A DNA stretch of 64,000 bases, from contig JAZKAT010000007.1 of the NCBI GenBank assembly GCA_040389045.1, forward strand, positions 62,001 to 126,000, written 5' to 3'. The translations under genes were made by a program, and so were the position numbers. Under the pieces are notes generated by a model. The model was not told the DNA's origin. It searched no databases and worked only from the letters and a program-made list of their open reading frames with translations. The DNA is from UBA5158 sp040389045. GTDB taxonomy: Bacteria; Pseudomonadota; Gammaproteobacteria; DSM-16500. Positions 53,477 to 61,992 of the stretch are shown here, one piece after another (the first letter of the stretch is position 1; every line of letters starts with the position of its first letter).

Positions 53477-54256
53477 ATGTTTAATATCATTATAGCCGCC
53501 ATTGTCCTTGTGATCTTATTTGTATTACTTTCCCTAAGCGTAGTGGCCGGCCGGCGTTATGGCAAAGCGCAGCTTGAAAAACATGCCCAAAACCAACTTG
53601 AAGTAGTCATCGTGGCGGAAGGCGCCGTCTTCACCCTGCTCGCACTGCTAGTTGCATTTGCTTTCTCGGGCGCCTATGAGCGCTTCGAAAATCGTAAACT
53701 ACATATCATAGAAGAAGCGAATGCCATCAGCACCGCTTACCAAAGAATTGATTTACTCGCGCCCGCAGCCCAACCCGCTTTGCGGGAAAGTTTTCGTCAG
53801 TATGTAGATGCGCAATTAGAATTTTATAAAGAGGCGGCGCGCCTTAGACTTTATAAAAAAGAATTGGCGGAACACAACAAACTCGAAGATCAAATATGGA
53901 CACAAACCGTTGCTGCCCTTAAAACGACTAACGACCCCACTGTGACCCAGGTGTTTCTACCCGTGATAAGCAACATGTTAGATAATGAAAACTCTGGCAT
54001 AGCACTTACCCGAATTCATCCACCCGGTGCAATATTTATTTTGCTGATCGGCCTTGCGGTGCTAAGTGGTTTTTTAGCCGGTTACAGTACCGCAGAAAGT
54101 AAATCCAAAAATCCCATACATGTAATGTGTTATATAGTGATTACCGTATTCACTATATTTATCATTTTAAACTTGGAATTTCCGCGCGCCGGCGTCATTC
54201 GAGTCGATGGATTTGATCAAATTCTAGTTAATGTGCGCGATCATATGACACAATGA
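53477..54256 (+). CDS. DUF4239-type inner-membrane protein
   Basis: A 259-residue membrane protein with about four helices: residues 3-25, 43-65 (VIVAEGAVFTLLALLVAFAF) and two near the C-terminus (PPGAIFILLIGLAVLSGFLA, VMCYIVITVFTIFIILNLEF). The conserved pieces ARRYGKAQLE-like, AFSGAYERFENRKLHIIEEA and NLEFPRAGVIRVD are typical of DUF4239/bestrophin-like proteins, a family of unknown function that may form channels. ATG 53477 is chosen because GGGGG stands six bases upstream; the in-frame TTG at 53471 overlaps that site's spacing. The M20 peptidase gene follows after 51 bases. Confidence 0.85.
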   Translation: MFNIIIAAIVLVILFVLLSLSVVAGRRYGKAQLEKHAQNQLEVVIVAEGAVFTLLALLVAFAFSGAYERFENRKLHIIEEANAISTAYQRIDLLAPAAQPALRESFRQYVDAQLEFYKEAARLRLYKKELAEHNKLEDQIWTQTVAALKTTNDPTVTQVFLPVISNMLDNENSGIALTRIHPPGAIFILLIGLAVLSGFLAGYSTAESKSKNPIHVMCYIVITVFTIFIILNLEFPRAGVIRVDGFDQILVNVRDHMTQ

Positions 54257-54307
54257 AAAATGAAAGAACAGTTGCAGTGAAACCTGTAACATGCAAAAAT
54301 CTCTCCC

Positions 54308-55711
54308 ATGAAAAAATACACGTTATTTACCACTTTAATTTCACTATTGCTTTGGGCTGGGGCGACGCTCGCCCAAACCGAACGTCCGTCGGATGAAAAA
54401 GCATTAGCCCGCGATATTTACCAGCAATTTGTTGAAATCCAGTCTGGCTATACGACTGGCACCACCACACCGGTAGCGGAAGCTGCGGCCGCGCGCCTTA
54501 AAGCTGCAGGCTTTGCCGACTCCGATATTTTTATTGGCGGCGCCAACCCCAATAAAGCCAACCTCGTCGTACGCTATAAAGGTACTGGCGCGCAAAAACC
54601 CATTTTGTTACTGGCCCATATTGACGTAGTCGAAGCCAAACGCAGCGATTGGAACAGCGACCCCTTTAAATTTATTGAACATGACGGTTATTTTTATGGT
54701 CGCGGTACCAGTGATGATAAAGCGCAAGCCGCGGTGTGGATTGCCAATTTAATTCAATACAAGCGTGAAGGTTTCAAACCTGACCGCGATATTATTGTAG
54801 CGCTCACCGCTGATGAAGAAGGTGGTGGCCCCTACAACGGCGTAGCATGGCTACTCAAAAATCATCGTAATTTAATCGATGCTGAGTTTGCTCTTAACGA
54901 AGGCGCGTGGGGAGAATCCGTCGCCAACAAAAAAATTTCCAATAATGTGCAAGTCAGCGAAAAATATGTTTTGAATTTTCGTCTCGAAGTACGCAACAAA
55001 GGCGGCCATAGTTCGCTGCCCGTTCCCGACAATGCCATTTATCGTTTAGCCGACGCACTGCAACGTCTTGCTAAATTTAGTTTTCCAATGCAACTCAATG
55101 ATGTGACTTCGGCTTATTTCGATCAAGTAGCAAAAGTTGATACCAGCCCCGTTAAAGTTGACCTCGCTAAAATTTCTCAACATTCACAAACCGCTATGCA
55201 ACATGTAGCAGCAGTGTCTCCATCATGGAACGCCACGCTACGCACCACTTGCGTGCCTACATTGCTGGAAGGTGGCCATGCCATGAATGCGCTGCCACAA
55301 CTCGCGGTCGCTACTGTCAATTGCCGCGTGCTACCGGATGAATCGCCAGAATATGTTTTGAATACATTACGCAAAGTGATTGCCGATGATCAAGTTGCAA
55401 TTATCCTTTCCGGCAAGTTAGGCAAAGGCCCCGCTTCACCTATGCGCAATGATGTATTCAAAGCCGTGACGCAAATTACTGAATCGATTTGGCCCGGTGT
55501 CATCACCATACCAACTATGGTAATGGGCGCGACCGATGGACGTTTTCTCCGCGCCGCTGGCATTCAGACTTATGGCGTCCAGGGCTTTTTCGAGGACCGT
55601 GACGATGTACGCTGCCATGGCCGCGACGAGCGTATGGGTGTTCAATCCTTCTATGAAGGTCAAGCTTTTCTTTATCAATTAGTAAAACAACTCACTTCTG
55701 CAACTGCTTAA
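54308..55711 (+). CDS. Exported M20-family metallopeptidase
   Basis: A 467-residue zinc peptidase of the M20 family (carboxypeptidase G2/CPS1-like). It has a signal peptide (MKKYTLFTTLISLLLWAGAT, cleavage after LAQ), so it acts in the periplasm or beyond. The dizinc site is present: H104 and D106 in LLAHIDVVEA, D136 in GRGTSDDKAQ, the general base and metal Glu in TADEEGGG (170-171), and a C-terminal His in RCHGRDERMG. The dimerisation domain (KGGHSSLPVPDNAIYRLA) is normal. Substrate unknown; terminal peptide or aminoacyl bonds are likely. Confidence 0.9.
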   Translation: MKKYTLFTTLISLLLWAGATLAQTERPSDEKALARDIYQQFVEIQSGYTTGTTTPVAEAAAARLKAAGFADSDIFIGGANPNKANLVVRYKGTGAQKPILLLAHIDVVEAKRSDWNSDPFKFIEHDGYFYGRGTSDDKAQAAVWIANLIQYKREGFKPDRDIIVALTADEEGGGPYNGVAWLLKNHRNLIDAEFALNEGAWGESVANKKISNNVQVSEKYVLNFRLEVRNKGGHSSLPVPDNAIYRLADALQRLAKFSFPMQLNDVTSAYFDQVAKVDTSPVKVDLAKISQHSQTAMQHVAAVSPSWNATLRTTCVPTLLEGGHAMNALPQLAVATVNCRVLPDESPEYVLNTLRKVIADDQVAIILSGKLGKGPASPMRNDVFKAVTQITESIWPGVITIPTMVMGATDGRFLRAAGIQTYGVQGFFEDRDDVRCHGRDERMGVQSFYEGQAFLYQLVKQLTSATA

Positions 55712-55822
55712 TAATTTAAGGGTTTTGAACAACCATTCTGTCATCGGCTGCAGGTAGGTTTTATTACCCTGAAAAATGGGTTATGATAAATAATTCCCCC
55801 TCACAAAATGGAGTACATCAAA

Positions 55823-56086
55823 ATGCAAAAACTAAAAACACGGAAAACTAAAAAAACAGAAAATGATTTATATCATGACCTTTTAAACATTAAAAACGCG
55901 TTAACCGACACCGCTGATGGTGTGAAAGAACGCGCTGAAACTTTAGTGACTGATTTACTTGATGATTTACAAACCAGAGGGACAACTTTACAAGATGAAG
56001 TTGAACACTATGTCACGGAAAAACCCCTGCAAACGCTGGGCATTGCGGTATTATTCGGCATTTTCATCGGTAAAATCATACTTTAA
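55823..56086 (+). CDS. DUF883/ElaB-like ribosome- or membrane-associated protein
   Basis: An 87-residue protein of the YqjD/ElaB/DUF883 type: a basic N-terminus, an amphipathic helix (DTADGVKERAETLVTDLLDD), then KPLQTLGIAVLFGIFIGKII as a single C-terminal membrane helix. E. coli members are tail-anchored and bind ribosomes in stationary phase. ATG 55823 is preferred over 55808 because GGAG lies nine bases before it. A paired palindromic repeat follows the gene. Confidence 0.82.
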   Translation: MQKLKTRKTKKTENDLYHDLLNIKNALTDTADGVKERAETLVTDLLDDLQTRGTTLQDEVEHYVTEKPLQTLGIAVLFGIFIGKIIL

Positions 56087-56127
56087 TATAGGTTGAGAAA
56101 AACATTAAAAACTGTTGTTAAAAAAAC

Positions 56128-56210
56128 GTGGGCTGAGCGCAGCGAAGCCCAACAGTTTTTCTGGCCGTATACACAAGCTGTTGGGCTTCGCTGCGCTCAG
56201 CCCAACCTAC
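56128..56210. repeat. Paired GTTGGGC palindromic repeat (copy E)
   Basis: Two inverted copies (56128-56155 and 56178-56210) flank a 22-base spacer. The arrangement and the flank GTTTTTCTG before the spacer match those of the pair at 19149-19239, so the pair is the mobile or amplified unit rather than the single palindrome. Confidence 0.88.
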
Positions 56211-56327
56211 TTCTATGCCCTCCAAGTAATTGATTCCAAACCAATTTCTGTTCAAATTCTGCTTAATATACTCTTAAGATTATAAAAGTATACTATTTAC
56301 TAACCCATTTTCTGAAAAATAGCCAAA

Positions 56328-57857
56328 ATGAAAACTAGCGAAGAAAATTTATTACGTATTGCCAACATAAATCTTATGCTTGAAATACTTTCAGATAATC
56401 CAGAAACCGTAAACCTTCACAAGGCTGGCACCCATTGCATTGCGCTGCTTAACTCAAACAAAAAAATCAATGAAAATACCGAACCATTAATCGTAAATTT
56501 TTATTTAGCTACTTACAAATATTATTTAATTTCAGATGAGTTGATTTCCAACCCGGAACTGCTAAAACTTCTTAACAACGGCCCCGAAGCAGCACTTCTA
56601 GAATCTTTTAAATTTGCCCTTGCCAGGCAGTTGGAAATAACAGCAAATATTAAAAATAATCTAGACAGAGACCCTGAACAAGACCGCCAACTATGTGATA
56701 TGTTCATTAATAATTTATGTTTTATTCGCGCTCAAAAAAATAATATAACAAATGTTTTCAACCCATTTATCCGTCAAACAATTGCCGAATATTTTTTGTC
56801 ATATCTTGAATTTTTAAATGATCATGGCTGGACAATCTGCTTTCCTGAATATGAATTATCTGAAGAACAAAGAAAGACCCTCAAACAAAATCCGACTTTA
56901 CTCAAAAGTCACGAACCAGCACTAGCGAGAAATTTCGAAGAATTCAAACAATTTTTTCGTGAATACGCTAAAGAATCGGCACAGTTTCACTGGGGAAATA
57001 AACAATCACTGGAAAATTTGCTCCTATTTTGCAATAACATCAAACTCACCGCAAATGATAAATTTGTCTGCGTAAATGATTGGTTGCGCTTAGTCGATGC
57101 CATAAAAACTGAAAGGTTGGTTATAATTGAAGAAATTGTCATTACCGACCCAACTATAATAGCCACTTCACATGCCAATAATTTTTGTGACGATGAAAAA
57201 AACTTTACGCCGTTAATGATAGCGGCAAAGTATTGCCAAGACGAAGACGTATTGAAAACACTACTTGCTCCTCAAAAAACCAAAAAAGAAAAAACAAACC
57301 ATATAACCCTAAGACCAACTGATAGCAGCGAACCCATCAATACTTATAATAGTTTAATGATCGCCGCACGGTGGGGAAGTCCTCTGGTATTCGAATATCT
57401 ATTGTCAATAATATCTAGCCAGATTAAAACTCTGGATAATGTTAAATTGTTAGTAGAATGCATTTGTTTTAATTATTTGCCAGTTGACCAAACTCTTAGA
57501 AATACTGTTTTAACGGGTCTGACCTATGCGATATTGACTGATCAACGCGATTGTGCAAAGTGGCTTGGTAAAATGCCACTAAATGCCGCTATTAAAGAAA
57601 AAATATACAGTTTTCAGGCTATAAAACTTGAAGCTCTGGCACCACTGCTTAAAAATGTTAGCAAGGAGATGGCTAAACTTGAAGTTCCTGCTTCACCAGT
57701 ACGTGCATTCAAAGAAGCAAATCTTGCTGTCATCCCACGTTTAATTCTGCTGCAGACAAAACGTAAAACGGAAGAAGTCTTAAAACCGGAAGAACCGGCC
57801 GCTGATAATGAATCATCCTCCTTCAATTCAACAATCATAAAAAGACTTAAGCGCTAA
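56328..57857 (+). CDS. Ankyrin-like repeat protein
   Basis: A 509-residue, mainly helical soluble protein. Two ankyrin-like units are visible at about residues 290-370 (FTPLMIAAKYCQDEDVLKTL and YNSLMIAARWGSPLVFEYLL). The N-terminal 270 residues are an unknown helical domain. The C-terminus is acidic and serine-rich, then basic (EEVLKPEEPAADNESSSFNS and KRLKR at the end), a pattern like type IVB translocation signals (Glu-rich block followed by a polar/basic end). No ribosome site is obvious. Host-directed function is inferred. Confidence 0.75.
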   Translation: MKTSEENLLRIANINLMLEILSDNPETVNLHKAGTHCIALLNSNKKINENTEPLIVNFYLATYKYYLISDELISNPELLKLLNNGPEAALLESFKFALARQLEITANIKNNLDRDPEQDRQLCDMFINNLCFIRAQKNNITNVFNPFIRQTIAEYFLSYLEFLNDHGWTICFPEYELSEEQRKTLKQNPTLLKSHEPALARNFEEFKQFFREYAKESAQFHWGNKQSLENLLLFCNNIKLTANDKFVCVNDWLRLVDAIKTERLVIIEEIVITDPTIIATSHANNFCDDEKNFTPLMIAAKYCQDEDVLKTLLAPQKTKKEKTNHITLRPTDSSEPINTYNSLMIAARWGSPLVFEYLLSIISSQIKTLDNVKLLVECICFNYLPVDQTLRNTVLTGLTYAILTDQRDCAKWLGKMPLNAAIKEKIYSFQAIKLEALAPLLKNVSKEMAKLEVPASPVRAFKEANLAVIPRLILLQTKRKTEEVLKPEEPAADNESSSFNSTIIKRLKR

Positions 57858-57887
57858 ATCCCAGTTGCAACTAACCTTATTGTTCAT

Positions 57888-57908
57888 TTACTATTAGCTT
57901 AATAGTAA
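57888..57908. promoter_or_regulatory. Small perfect inverted repeat upstream of a secreted protein gene
   Basis: TTACTATT-AGCTT-AATAGTAA is a perfect 8-base inverted repeat 16 bases before the ATG at 57925. It could be an operator or a weak terminator of the preceding gene. Confidence 0.3.
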
Positions 57909-57924
57909 TCAATAGGGGACAAAA

Positions 57925-58401
57925 ATGAAAAAACTGATCTTTGCATGTCTTATATTACTTTATCCGATGATGATGTATGCCCATCAGCACCTTACCCCTA
58001 CCACTTTTTCAATGGCTTGTTATATCATTTCACCCGATGATAAATGGACTTTTAAGGATTATGGTTTTACCCTGGATTACAAAGACGCGCATGGTAAAAA
58101 GCAGAAAATATCGGCCAGCAGTTCCGGCACCAAGAAAAACTGCACGGATAAAACCATTTCCGCCTCCGCCAAAATCCCAGCAGGCCCCGTTAAAATACAC
58201 ATCAATGACTTTACCGGCGAATTGGGTTCTACCGTTGAGTGTACCAATACCATCAAATATAAATTAACTAAAAAGCAAGTCGGTAAAGCCTGCGAATTTA
58301 TCGTCAAATCCGCTAAATATGGTTCTTATACCAGTACTGACGAATGCGCAATTGAAATGACATGTGCTGAGGAACCAGCATTGGGCAAGGAAACGAAGTG
58401 A
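57925..58401 (+). CDS. Small secreted protein, coupled to the OTU protease gene
   Basis: A 158-residue protein with a signal peptide (MKKLIFACLILLYPMMMYAH). The mature part has six cysteines at spacings that suggest disulfides (MACYIIS, KKNCTDK, VECTN, KACEF, DECAIEMTCAEE). Family not recognised. AGGGGAC precedes the ATG. Its stop overlaps the GTG start of the OTU gene by four bases (GTGA), so the two are translated together. The pairing of a periplasmic or secreted protein with a signal-less protease is unexplained. Confidence 0.78.
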   Translation: MKKLIFACLILLYPMMMYAHQHLTPTTFSMACYIISPDDKWTFKDYGFTLDYKDAHGKKQKISASSSGTKKNCTDKTISASAKIPAGPVKIHINDFTGELGSTVECTNTIKYKLTKKQVGKACEFIVKSAKYGSYTSTDECAIEMTCAEEPALGKETK

Positions 58402-59477
58402 TCGTAGCTAGTATTTCAAGTCAGCAGGCAAGAGAATTTTTTAATGAAGCATTTGCAGAAGCAGACATGCTTGCCAGTCAAGAAGATGACCTTCTTGAAA
58501 TCATAACAGCTTATGAAAAAGTCCATAGTTATTTTAGACAAATTCTTAACTTAGATGCAAAGCGCGACAGCCAACTTATTAATGATCATCAAGATTGTCT
58601 TGAAGAATTAATAGAATATTACGAAATACATATTAAAGAATTAATAAATAACTATTTACCTGCTGCAGCAAAAGAAATTCAAAATAAAATAGATCAATGC
58701 CGACAGGCTTTAGGTTCACTCAATGACTCAGCAAAGGCAGCTTCTCAAGCCAGAATTGATTATTTAAATCATCAAAATAAAATGTTAATCGCGGCACATA
58801 ACCGAGGTTTTCTTTGTCACAACATTCCCATGGACGGCAATTGTCTGTTCCATGCCATTGCCCATCAACTTAATATGCATCATATCACTATAAAACAGCC
58901 CAGCCATGCTGAGTTACATGTATTGCTACGTTCACTGGCAGTCAAACACATAGCAGCAAATACGCTTTACTATCAAGAACGTCTTTCCGGTATTACCGTA
59001 CAACAATATACCCAGCGATTGTCGAATGCGGGTGAATGGGGAGACAATATTGAAATTGCGGCATTAGTCCGCGAATTGAATATCACGCTGGTTTTGGTAG
59101 AAAATGATGAGCGTATCCTTATCTTTAAAACAAATAATTCCAAACCCATACTCTACCTAGGCTATGAAAGAGGCTTGCATTTTGTTTCTTTACAGCAAAT
59201 GCAAGGTGTACCACTGAATCATGAGTTACGCGAACAAATAAGTATCGCGCCATTAGTGGAAATGAAAGATATCCAATTACAACTACCCACGACCAAAACA
59301 GCTTATCAAGTACCCATCATAACTTTAGAACAAAAAACCACACCGCAAATTCTTCCTCAAACAAACGGTCACCCTACATCAACTTCAAAGTTATCATTTC
59401 AAAGTTTTTTAAATTTTTTTAAAAGAAGAGTCAACGAGGATAACGCCAACTTAATCCCAAAGACATTGCGAAGGTAA
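58398..59477 (+). CDS. OTU-like cysteine protease (deubiquitinase candidate)
   Basis: A 359-residue protein. Residues 1-130 are helical. Residues 135-265 form an OTU domain: HNIPMDGNCLFHAIAHQL with D146 and nucleophile C149, EWGDNIEIAALVRELNITL with the conserved W214-G, and GLHFVSL with catalytic H261. The Asp/Cys/His set is complete. OTU enzymes cleave ubiquitin or ubiquitin-like chains, which bacteria lack, so a host target is probable. The C-terminal 90 residues are linker-like and basic, ending in KTLRR. The start is GTG 58398 (GTGA overlap with the gene before), supported by AAGGA seven bases upstream. Confidence 0.9.
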   Translation: MIVASISSQQAREFFNEAFAEADMLASQEDDLLEIITAYEKVHSYFRQILNLDAKRDSQLINDHQDCLEELIEYYEIHIKELINNYLPAAAKEIQNKIDQCRQALGSLNDSAKAASQARIDYLNHQNKMLIAAHNRGFLCHNIPMDGNCLFHAIAHQLNMHHITIKQPSHAELHVLLRSLAVKHIAANTLYYQERLSGITVQQYTQRLSNAGEWGDNIEIAALVRELNITLVLVENDERILIFKTNNSKPILYLGYERGLHFVSLQQMQGVPLNHELREQISIAPLVEMKDIQLQLPTTKTAYQVPIITLEQKTTPQILPQTNGHPTSTSKLSFQSFLNFFKRRVNEDNANLIPKTLRR

Positions 59478-59483
59478 TTTTGG

Positions 59484-59538
59484 CTCTTCACCTCTCCCCT
59501 TGTGGGAGAGGGCTACGCGAAGCGGCGGGTGAGGGGTG
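59484..59538. repeat. REP-like repeat (CTCTCCC...GGTGAGGGG), copy F
   Basis: The element runs CTCTTCACCTCTCCCC, then GGGAGAGGGC, ACGCGAAGCGGCGGG and TGAGGGGTG. It contains nested inverted pieces (CTCTCCC/GGGAGAG). Copies occur at 60984 (same direction) and 61921 (opposite). It lies between convergent genes. Confidence 0.9.
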
Positions 59539-59548
59539 CTTTTAAAGC

Positions 59549-60814
59549 CTAAATACATAACCTTAAACAAACTACCGTCTCTTCCAACTCCACGGTCTCC
59601 AACGCTGAATTAATCGCAAACACCAAATTACTACGCGGTTGAAACATTCCCCAACCACTTAACAAACCATTTTTGACATGATCTTGATTTACAAATTGTC
59701 TAATCTGCACAACCTCAACCAAAAATGCTTGTTTTGCAGCAACTACATCCGCATCACCAGCATACGCATAATAGGCACTGTTAACGGCTGAGTATATGGG
59801 ATCCAAAGAGCGAACCCCTCTATACAAACGTGCAATAATATTTCTGAACTCAATTAACATCTTATCGAATTCAGCAAATTTGCTATATTCCTGCAAAGAA
59901 GCTAAATAGATATCCTCAAAACTACTTTTAGAATCACAAAATTCGGCGATAGTAAGTTTAAGTTTCCAAACCGCATCAGTGCGAGACATTTGTTCCGGAG
60001 GAGTGATCAGCAAGTCAATCTTTTCCTCTAGCGCAAAGAGCTTTTTATCGATAAGTCTTTTTGAAGCAGAGCTAGACAAATCCGCTAACAATTTTCTCAT
60101 ATAATATTCATCAAACTTCATATTCAAAGTTTCTTGGACATACTCTAACGTTTCATTGAAATACTTATTTCGCTTTTTCCAAAGAATTTCTTCTTCCGTC
60201 AAATCATTCCAATTATTATAAAGATTGATTTTCGTATACTCTGGCAATTTAGTGAAAATGCCTTCCAGATGATGCGCAGCCAAGGTCTTCATTATTTCTA
60301 ACCAATGCTTTTTCGCCTCAGTTTCAAAGATAAACTCTTCGACTTTCTCATCAGACAAATTAGGTATAACTTTGCCAGAAACATCCCCACGCACCGCAGC
60401 TTCGCCAAGATAAAAATAAACAACGGCAATATCTAAGACAAAGTCCGATCTTTTGGGATGATCTTTAATTTGCAAGTATATTCTGTCCATTTCGCAAAAC
60501 AGAAAATAACGCCTGCATAAACAAATAAAATTATTAACTACTTCATAAGATTTACACGATGAAAGCCCGTTCAACTCATTCTTTAATTTTGCAATTGCCC
60601 GCGTTCGTGAACTCAAATTATTTGATTGTAGGTTATTAATTAAATCTTTTATTTGTTTAAATCCAGCGGTATTTCTCAATGTATCAAACTTGGAAATATA
60701 ACTCACTTCGGCTTGGTTCTTCGCCTTATCAATTTCAGGCGACGGCGGCCTGCTGATTTCTTTGCTAGATGATAAAATATCACGGATTAAATTGTTAAAC
60801 TTGTCTATAGACAC
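59549..60814 (-). CDS. Hypothetical helical protein
   Basis: A 421-residue soluble, helical, charged protein that I do not recognise. It has helices such as EEKIDLLITPPEQMSRTDAV and EFDKMLIEFRNIIARLYRGV and no catalytic motif, signal or membrane segment. It starts with GTG at 60814; the choice is decided by a very strong GGAGG seven bases upstream. The gene stands between same-direction REP-like repeats (59484 and 60984), so it could be lost or gained by recombination between them. Effector-like by style only. Confidence 0.68.
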   Translation of the reverse strand: MSIDKFNNLIRDILSSSKEISRPPSPEIDKAKNQAEVSYISKFDTLRNTAGFKQIKDLINNLQSNNLSSRTRAIAKLKNELNGLSSCKSYEVVNNFICLCRRYFLFCEMDRIYLQIKDHPKRSDFVLDIAVVYFYLGEAAVRGDVSGKVIPNLSDEKVEEFIFETEAKKHWLEIMKTLAAHHLEGIFTKLPEYTKINLYNNWNDLTEEEILWKKRNKYFNETLEYVQETLNMKFDEYYMRKLLADLSSSASKRLIDKKLFALEEKIDLLITPPEQMSRTDAVWKLKLTIAEFCDSKSSFEDIYLASLQEYSKFAEFDKMLIEFRNIIARLYRGVRSLDPIYSAVNSAYYAYAGDADVVAAKQAFLVEVVQIRQFVNQDHVKNGLLSGWGMFQPRSNLVFAINSALETVELEETVVCLRLCI

Positions 60815-61139
60815 GAGGCCCCCTCCAGGTTTGCGCTGAGCCTCCCTGCCCTTTAATAATAATAATAATTTTTTGAACGTGGCAGTTTACAGAAAACCCC
60901 AAATGTATTCAAATCAATTCTTTATATATTTATTGATTATAATTTATTCTCCTGTAATGCCGGCGAAAACTGACATTAACATACTCTTCACCTCTCCCCT
61001 TGTGGGAGAGGGCTACGCGAAACGGCGGGTGAGGGGTGATTTTGCTTAAATATTACTCAAAATAAATAAAAAACACTTGCCAACAATCACAGAAATGCTT
61101 ATTATTTTGCCAACTTAAAACCTATCAGCAGGATTATCA
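60815..61139. other. Intergenic region with REP-like repeat
   Basis: A 325-base gap between divergent genes. It holds the ribosome site of the minus-strand gene, an AATAATAATAATAAT tract at about 60855-60870, and REP copy G (60984-61038). No gene is seen. Confidence 0.6.
60984..61038. repeat. REP-like repeat, copy G
   Basis: The copy matches 59484-59538 base for base except for one change (GAAACGG for GAAGCGG). It has the same direction as copy F and the opposite direction to copy H. Confidence 0.9.
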
Positions 61140-61919
61140 ATGAATAACCGATACATCAAACCAGCAACAGGCTTCACCCTGGGCGGCATGCTAGGCTGGC
61201 TGGCAGTTGAATATGCCCAACATAACACGGATTGGGAAGTTAACGCCCCTGCCTATGCCGTGGCCATTTTTGCCTTCGCTATGATAGGTGGATTTGTCGG
61301 CGACCTGTGTAACACCAGGATTGATCCAAATTCCCCAGAAGAACTCACTAAGCGCAACGCTAAAACGCTTAAACAGTTAGAAAAAGTTTTTAAACAAAAG
61401 TCAGTGCCTTTGTTAACCCCACAAGAATTTAGAGATTATAAAATCCTTGTCCAAAATAGCCTGACCCAGGAAATATCAGAAATAAATTTAAAAATTGCCA
61501 ATTACCAGGCTGCTGTTGATGCCCTTTGTCCCTTCACTGCAAACCAATCAGTTCAAACGATAACAGCACCTATTACAATAACCAAAATTGCTGCTATCGC
61601 TACCGCGACTACTTATGATTATAACGTCTTGAAAGCATTGATAGAACAAAACATGACTTCCAGCATAATGGAACACTCAACAGAATTAGAAATTAACTCA
61701 ACTAATTTTTCATTCAGTAGAAATTACGTTCCTGAGATTATGGATTTTATCAAAGAAGTCCGTGCTATCTTGCAACATCGCGCTAACATGTCAGAGATTT
61801 ATCGTCAAAATCCGAGCTTTTTGACTTTTAATCAAATGCCAAAAGAATCCAAGTACGATCAACTTATATTAAGTAATAACGGCTTGGAAAGTGCTGCAAT
61901 AGCAGATTTGAGATTTTAA
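61140..61919 (+). CDS. Hypothetical protein with N-terminal membrane helices
   Basis: A 259-residue protein. The N-terminus has two hydrophobic helices (ATGFTLGGMLGWLAVEYAQ; YAVAIFAFAMIGGFVGDLC). The rest is soluble and helical (LKQLEKVFKQKSVPLLTPQE). No known family. CAGGA stands six bases before the ATG. It is bracketed by inverted REP-like copies G and H; copy H begins at the base after the stop. Membrane location is likely; function unknown. Confidence 0.68.
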   Translation: MNNRYIKPATGFTLGGMLGWLAVEYAQHNTDWEVNAPAYAVAIFAFAMIGGFVGDLCNTRIDPNSPEELTKRNAKTLKQLEKVFKQKSVPLLTPQEFRDYKILVQNSLTQEISEINLKIANYQAAVDALCPFTANQSVQTITAPITITKIAAIATATTYDYNVLKALIEQNMTSSIMEHSTELEINSTNFSFSRNYVPEIMDFIKEVRAILQHRANMSEIYRQNPSFLTFNQMPKESKYDQLILSNNGLESAAIADLRF

Positions 61920-61920
61920 A

Positions 61921-61971
61921 TCCCCTCACCCGCCGCTTCGCGTAGCCCTCTCCCACCAGGGAGAGGTGAAA
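61921..61971. repeat. REP-like repeat, copy H (inverted)
   Basis: The reverse complement of copies F and G, with a small change in the loop (CACCAGGGAG for CACAAGGGGAG). It lies directly after a stop codon, between convergent genes. Confidence 0.88.
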
Positions 61972-61992
61972 TATCGCAGCCCGCTATCGCAG

